A DNA stretch of 7,279 nt. Origin: Tannerella sp. GTDB lineage: Bacteria > Bacteroidota > Bacteroidia > Bacteroidales > Tannerellaceae. Each line of letters opens with the position of its first letter. Within the stretch, counting starts at the first letter, position 1. Shown piece after piece: positions 7,201 through 7,279 of the stretch. Both the position numbers and the translations under genes were made by a program. The DNA lies in assembly GCA_031261145.1 (NCBI GenBank), contig JAISJX010000448.1:1-7279 (forward strand). Direction: 5' to 3'. The notes under the pieces are model-generated. The model saw only the letters and a program-made list of their open reading frames with translations. It did not search any database and was not told the origin of the DNA.

Positions 7201-7279
7201 TCGGTCGCCGTTCCGATACCGATTTTATCTTTCAGGTAAACAACGGCTCCCGGTACAGTCGAACCTGTTTCGTCATAAA
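4245..7279 (-). CDS. SusC/RagA-family TonB-linked outer membrane transporter, 5' end beyond the window
   Basis: The frame is open from the right edge to TAA at 4247-4245, giving 1010 visible residues; only the signal peptide and the first part of the N-terminal domain are missing. Visible residues 1-65 belong to a CarboxypepD_reg-like domain (GSTVPGAVVYLKDKIGIGTA, DNDGKFQIKA, VIVFSFLGYDKVEYLV). A TonB-box-like LDEVVVVGLGTQRK follows at about 73-86. The plug is at about 87-200, with WIRGIGTFGANSGALVLIDG, IDPADIESFSILKDASATAV and YGVRGANGVVLINTKKG, all SusC hallmarks. The remainder is the 22-strand beta-barrel, with late landmarks DVNGDGKITTEDKVPL and LQELTLNYNF. It imports oligosaccharides across the outer membrane using ExbBD-TonB energy, together with the SusD-like protein encoded 11 nt downstream. 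A GTG at 7127-7125 is an internal valine codon, not the start, because recognisable domain sequence continues upstream of it. The last residues (PAVYTLQLYIHL) diverge from the common 'PR-x-[FY]-x-x-G....F' ending. Confidence 0.97.
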   Translation of the reverse strand, partial: YDETGSTVPGAVVYLKDKIGIGTATDNDGKFQIKASRNDVIVFSFLGYDKVEYLVTEEKKDLDIRFTETAEQLDEVVVVGLGTQRKISSVAAVTTLNAKELQVPSPSIANMLGGRVAGIISMQSSGEPGRNIADFWIRGIGTFGANSGALVLIDGLEGDLNSIDPADIESFSILKDASATAVYGVRGANGVVLINTKKGEEGKLSITARTNFSLSHLKRIPEYLRAYDYAKLANEASVVRGEKALYNDMEMNIIEGGFDQDLYPDVNWQDEILNQNSMKQSYYVSARGGGQVARYFLSLGFTDESAAYKQDKNSIYSSNVGYKTYNYRTNLDMNLTKTTNLYFGADGYQSILNEPGMANTDYIWDAQSGINPLQFPTIYSNGMYPASGAGGQSSPYVLINQTGQNSSQLFKGKATLGLNQDLSFLLDGLKIKAQGAYDLYSYFDERRYIQPALYQALSRKVNGALVMKEMVQAGPASYSKETRQFRKDHFESTLNYDKLFGSDHRVSGLVYYYINDQKDTNDAKDNLSSIPVRYQGVSSRLTYGFQDTYLMDVNFGYTGSENFQPGRQYGFFPAIAAGWIPSNYEFMKERLPWLNFFKIRASYGAVGNDRITSRRFPYLTMVNISNDKGIWGGTTIETVNETVVGADNLAWEKAIKKDLGIEGRFLGERLSFVVDFFDDQRDGIFQQRVQVPDFVGVTTMPFGNVGKMKSFGSDGNISFSQELGKDMDFVIRGNYTYSKNIIQNWEQVYEKYPYLERTGLPHDIIRGYKSLGLFKNEEEIAYSPKQSFGPVQPGDIKYMDVNGDGKITTEDKVPLSYSTYPLLMYGVGGEFRYKNFTVGVLFKGTGKTDFFYVGQSVKRRESEGNYNNGMGYVPFFGRESGNVLTIVNDPHNRWIPMDYALANGIDPALAENPNARFPKLEYGNNANNAQLSDFWQGDARYVRLQELTLNYNFKHRTLRKIGISSIDFQLVGNNLYVWDKVKLFDPEQAHFDGRVYPIPAVYTLQLYIHL

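Noticed and set aside
6775..7239. A 154-codon plus-strand open frame opposite the SusC plug and N-terminal domain
   Set aside because: It is antisense to the most conserved part of SusC (plug and CarboxypepD_reg-like domain); the translation is low-complexity and resembles no family.
1..7279. A novel defence, mobile-element or RNA-guided system hidden in the window
   Set aside because: Almost all bases are accounted for by six collinear PUL elements; no tandem repeats, CRISPR spacing, transposase motifs, terminal inverted repeats or toxin-antitoxin-like small genes were seen.

Overview
The window looks like part of a polysaccharide utilisation locus (PUL) from a member of the Bacteroidota, most likely a gut-type Bacteroidales. 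The evidence is a SusC/SusD-type pair, Bacteroidota-style lipoprotein signals (FSSC or LSGC followed by acidic residues), moderate GC, and A-rich, Shine-Dalgarno-free translation starts. The genus cannot be fixed from this sequence alone.

Everything is on the minus strand and reads from right to left. In transcription order: (1) 7279-4245, a SusC/RagA-family TonB-dependent outer-membrane transporter whose N-terminus lies beyond the right edge; (2) 4233-2197, its SusD/RagB-family lipoprotein partner, 11 nt downstream; (3) a 66-nt gap holding a strong GC-rich hairpin at 2169-2192; (4) 2130-1216, a DUF1735/DUF4361-type lipoprotein in the SusE-like position; (5) 1208-180, a second lipoprotein with two bacterial Ig-like domains and a C-terminal F5/8 type C (discoidin-like) domain; (6) 146-1, the first 48 codons of a secreted protein whose start resembles glycoside hydrolase family 95 (alpha-L-fucosidase / alpha-L-galactosidase type), running off the left edge. 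The gaps of 11, 66, 7 and 33 nt suggest one polycistronic unit. No promoter was found inside it, so the promoter and any dedicated regulator should lie to the right of the window.

Inferred function: the two accessory surface lipoproteins and SusD capture a glycan at the cell surface, SusC imports oligosaccharides using TonB energy, and the exported hydrolase trims them. The GH95-like start points to a fucosylated (or L-galactose-containing) glycan, but only its first 48 residues are visible, so the substrate is tentative.

There is no stretch over 300 bases without a gene. No tRNA, rRNA, CRISPR array, insertion sequence or prophage feature was seen. The window is a fairly ordinary PUL segment. 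The most noteworthy non-coding feature is the intercistronic hairpin after susD; no previously undescribed system is evident.
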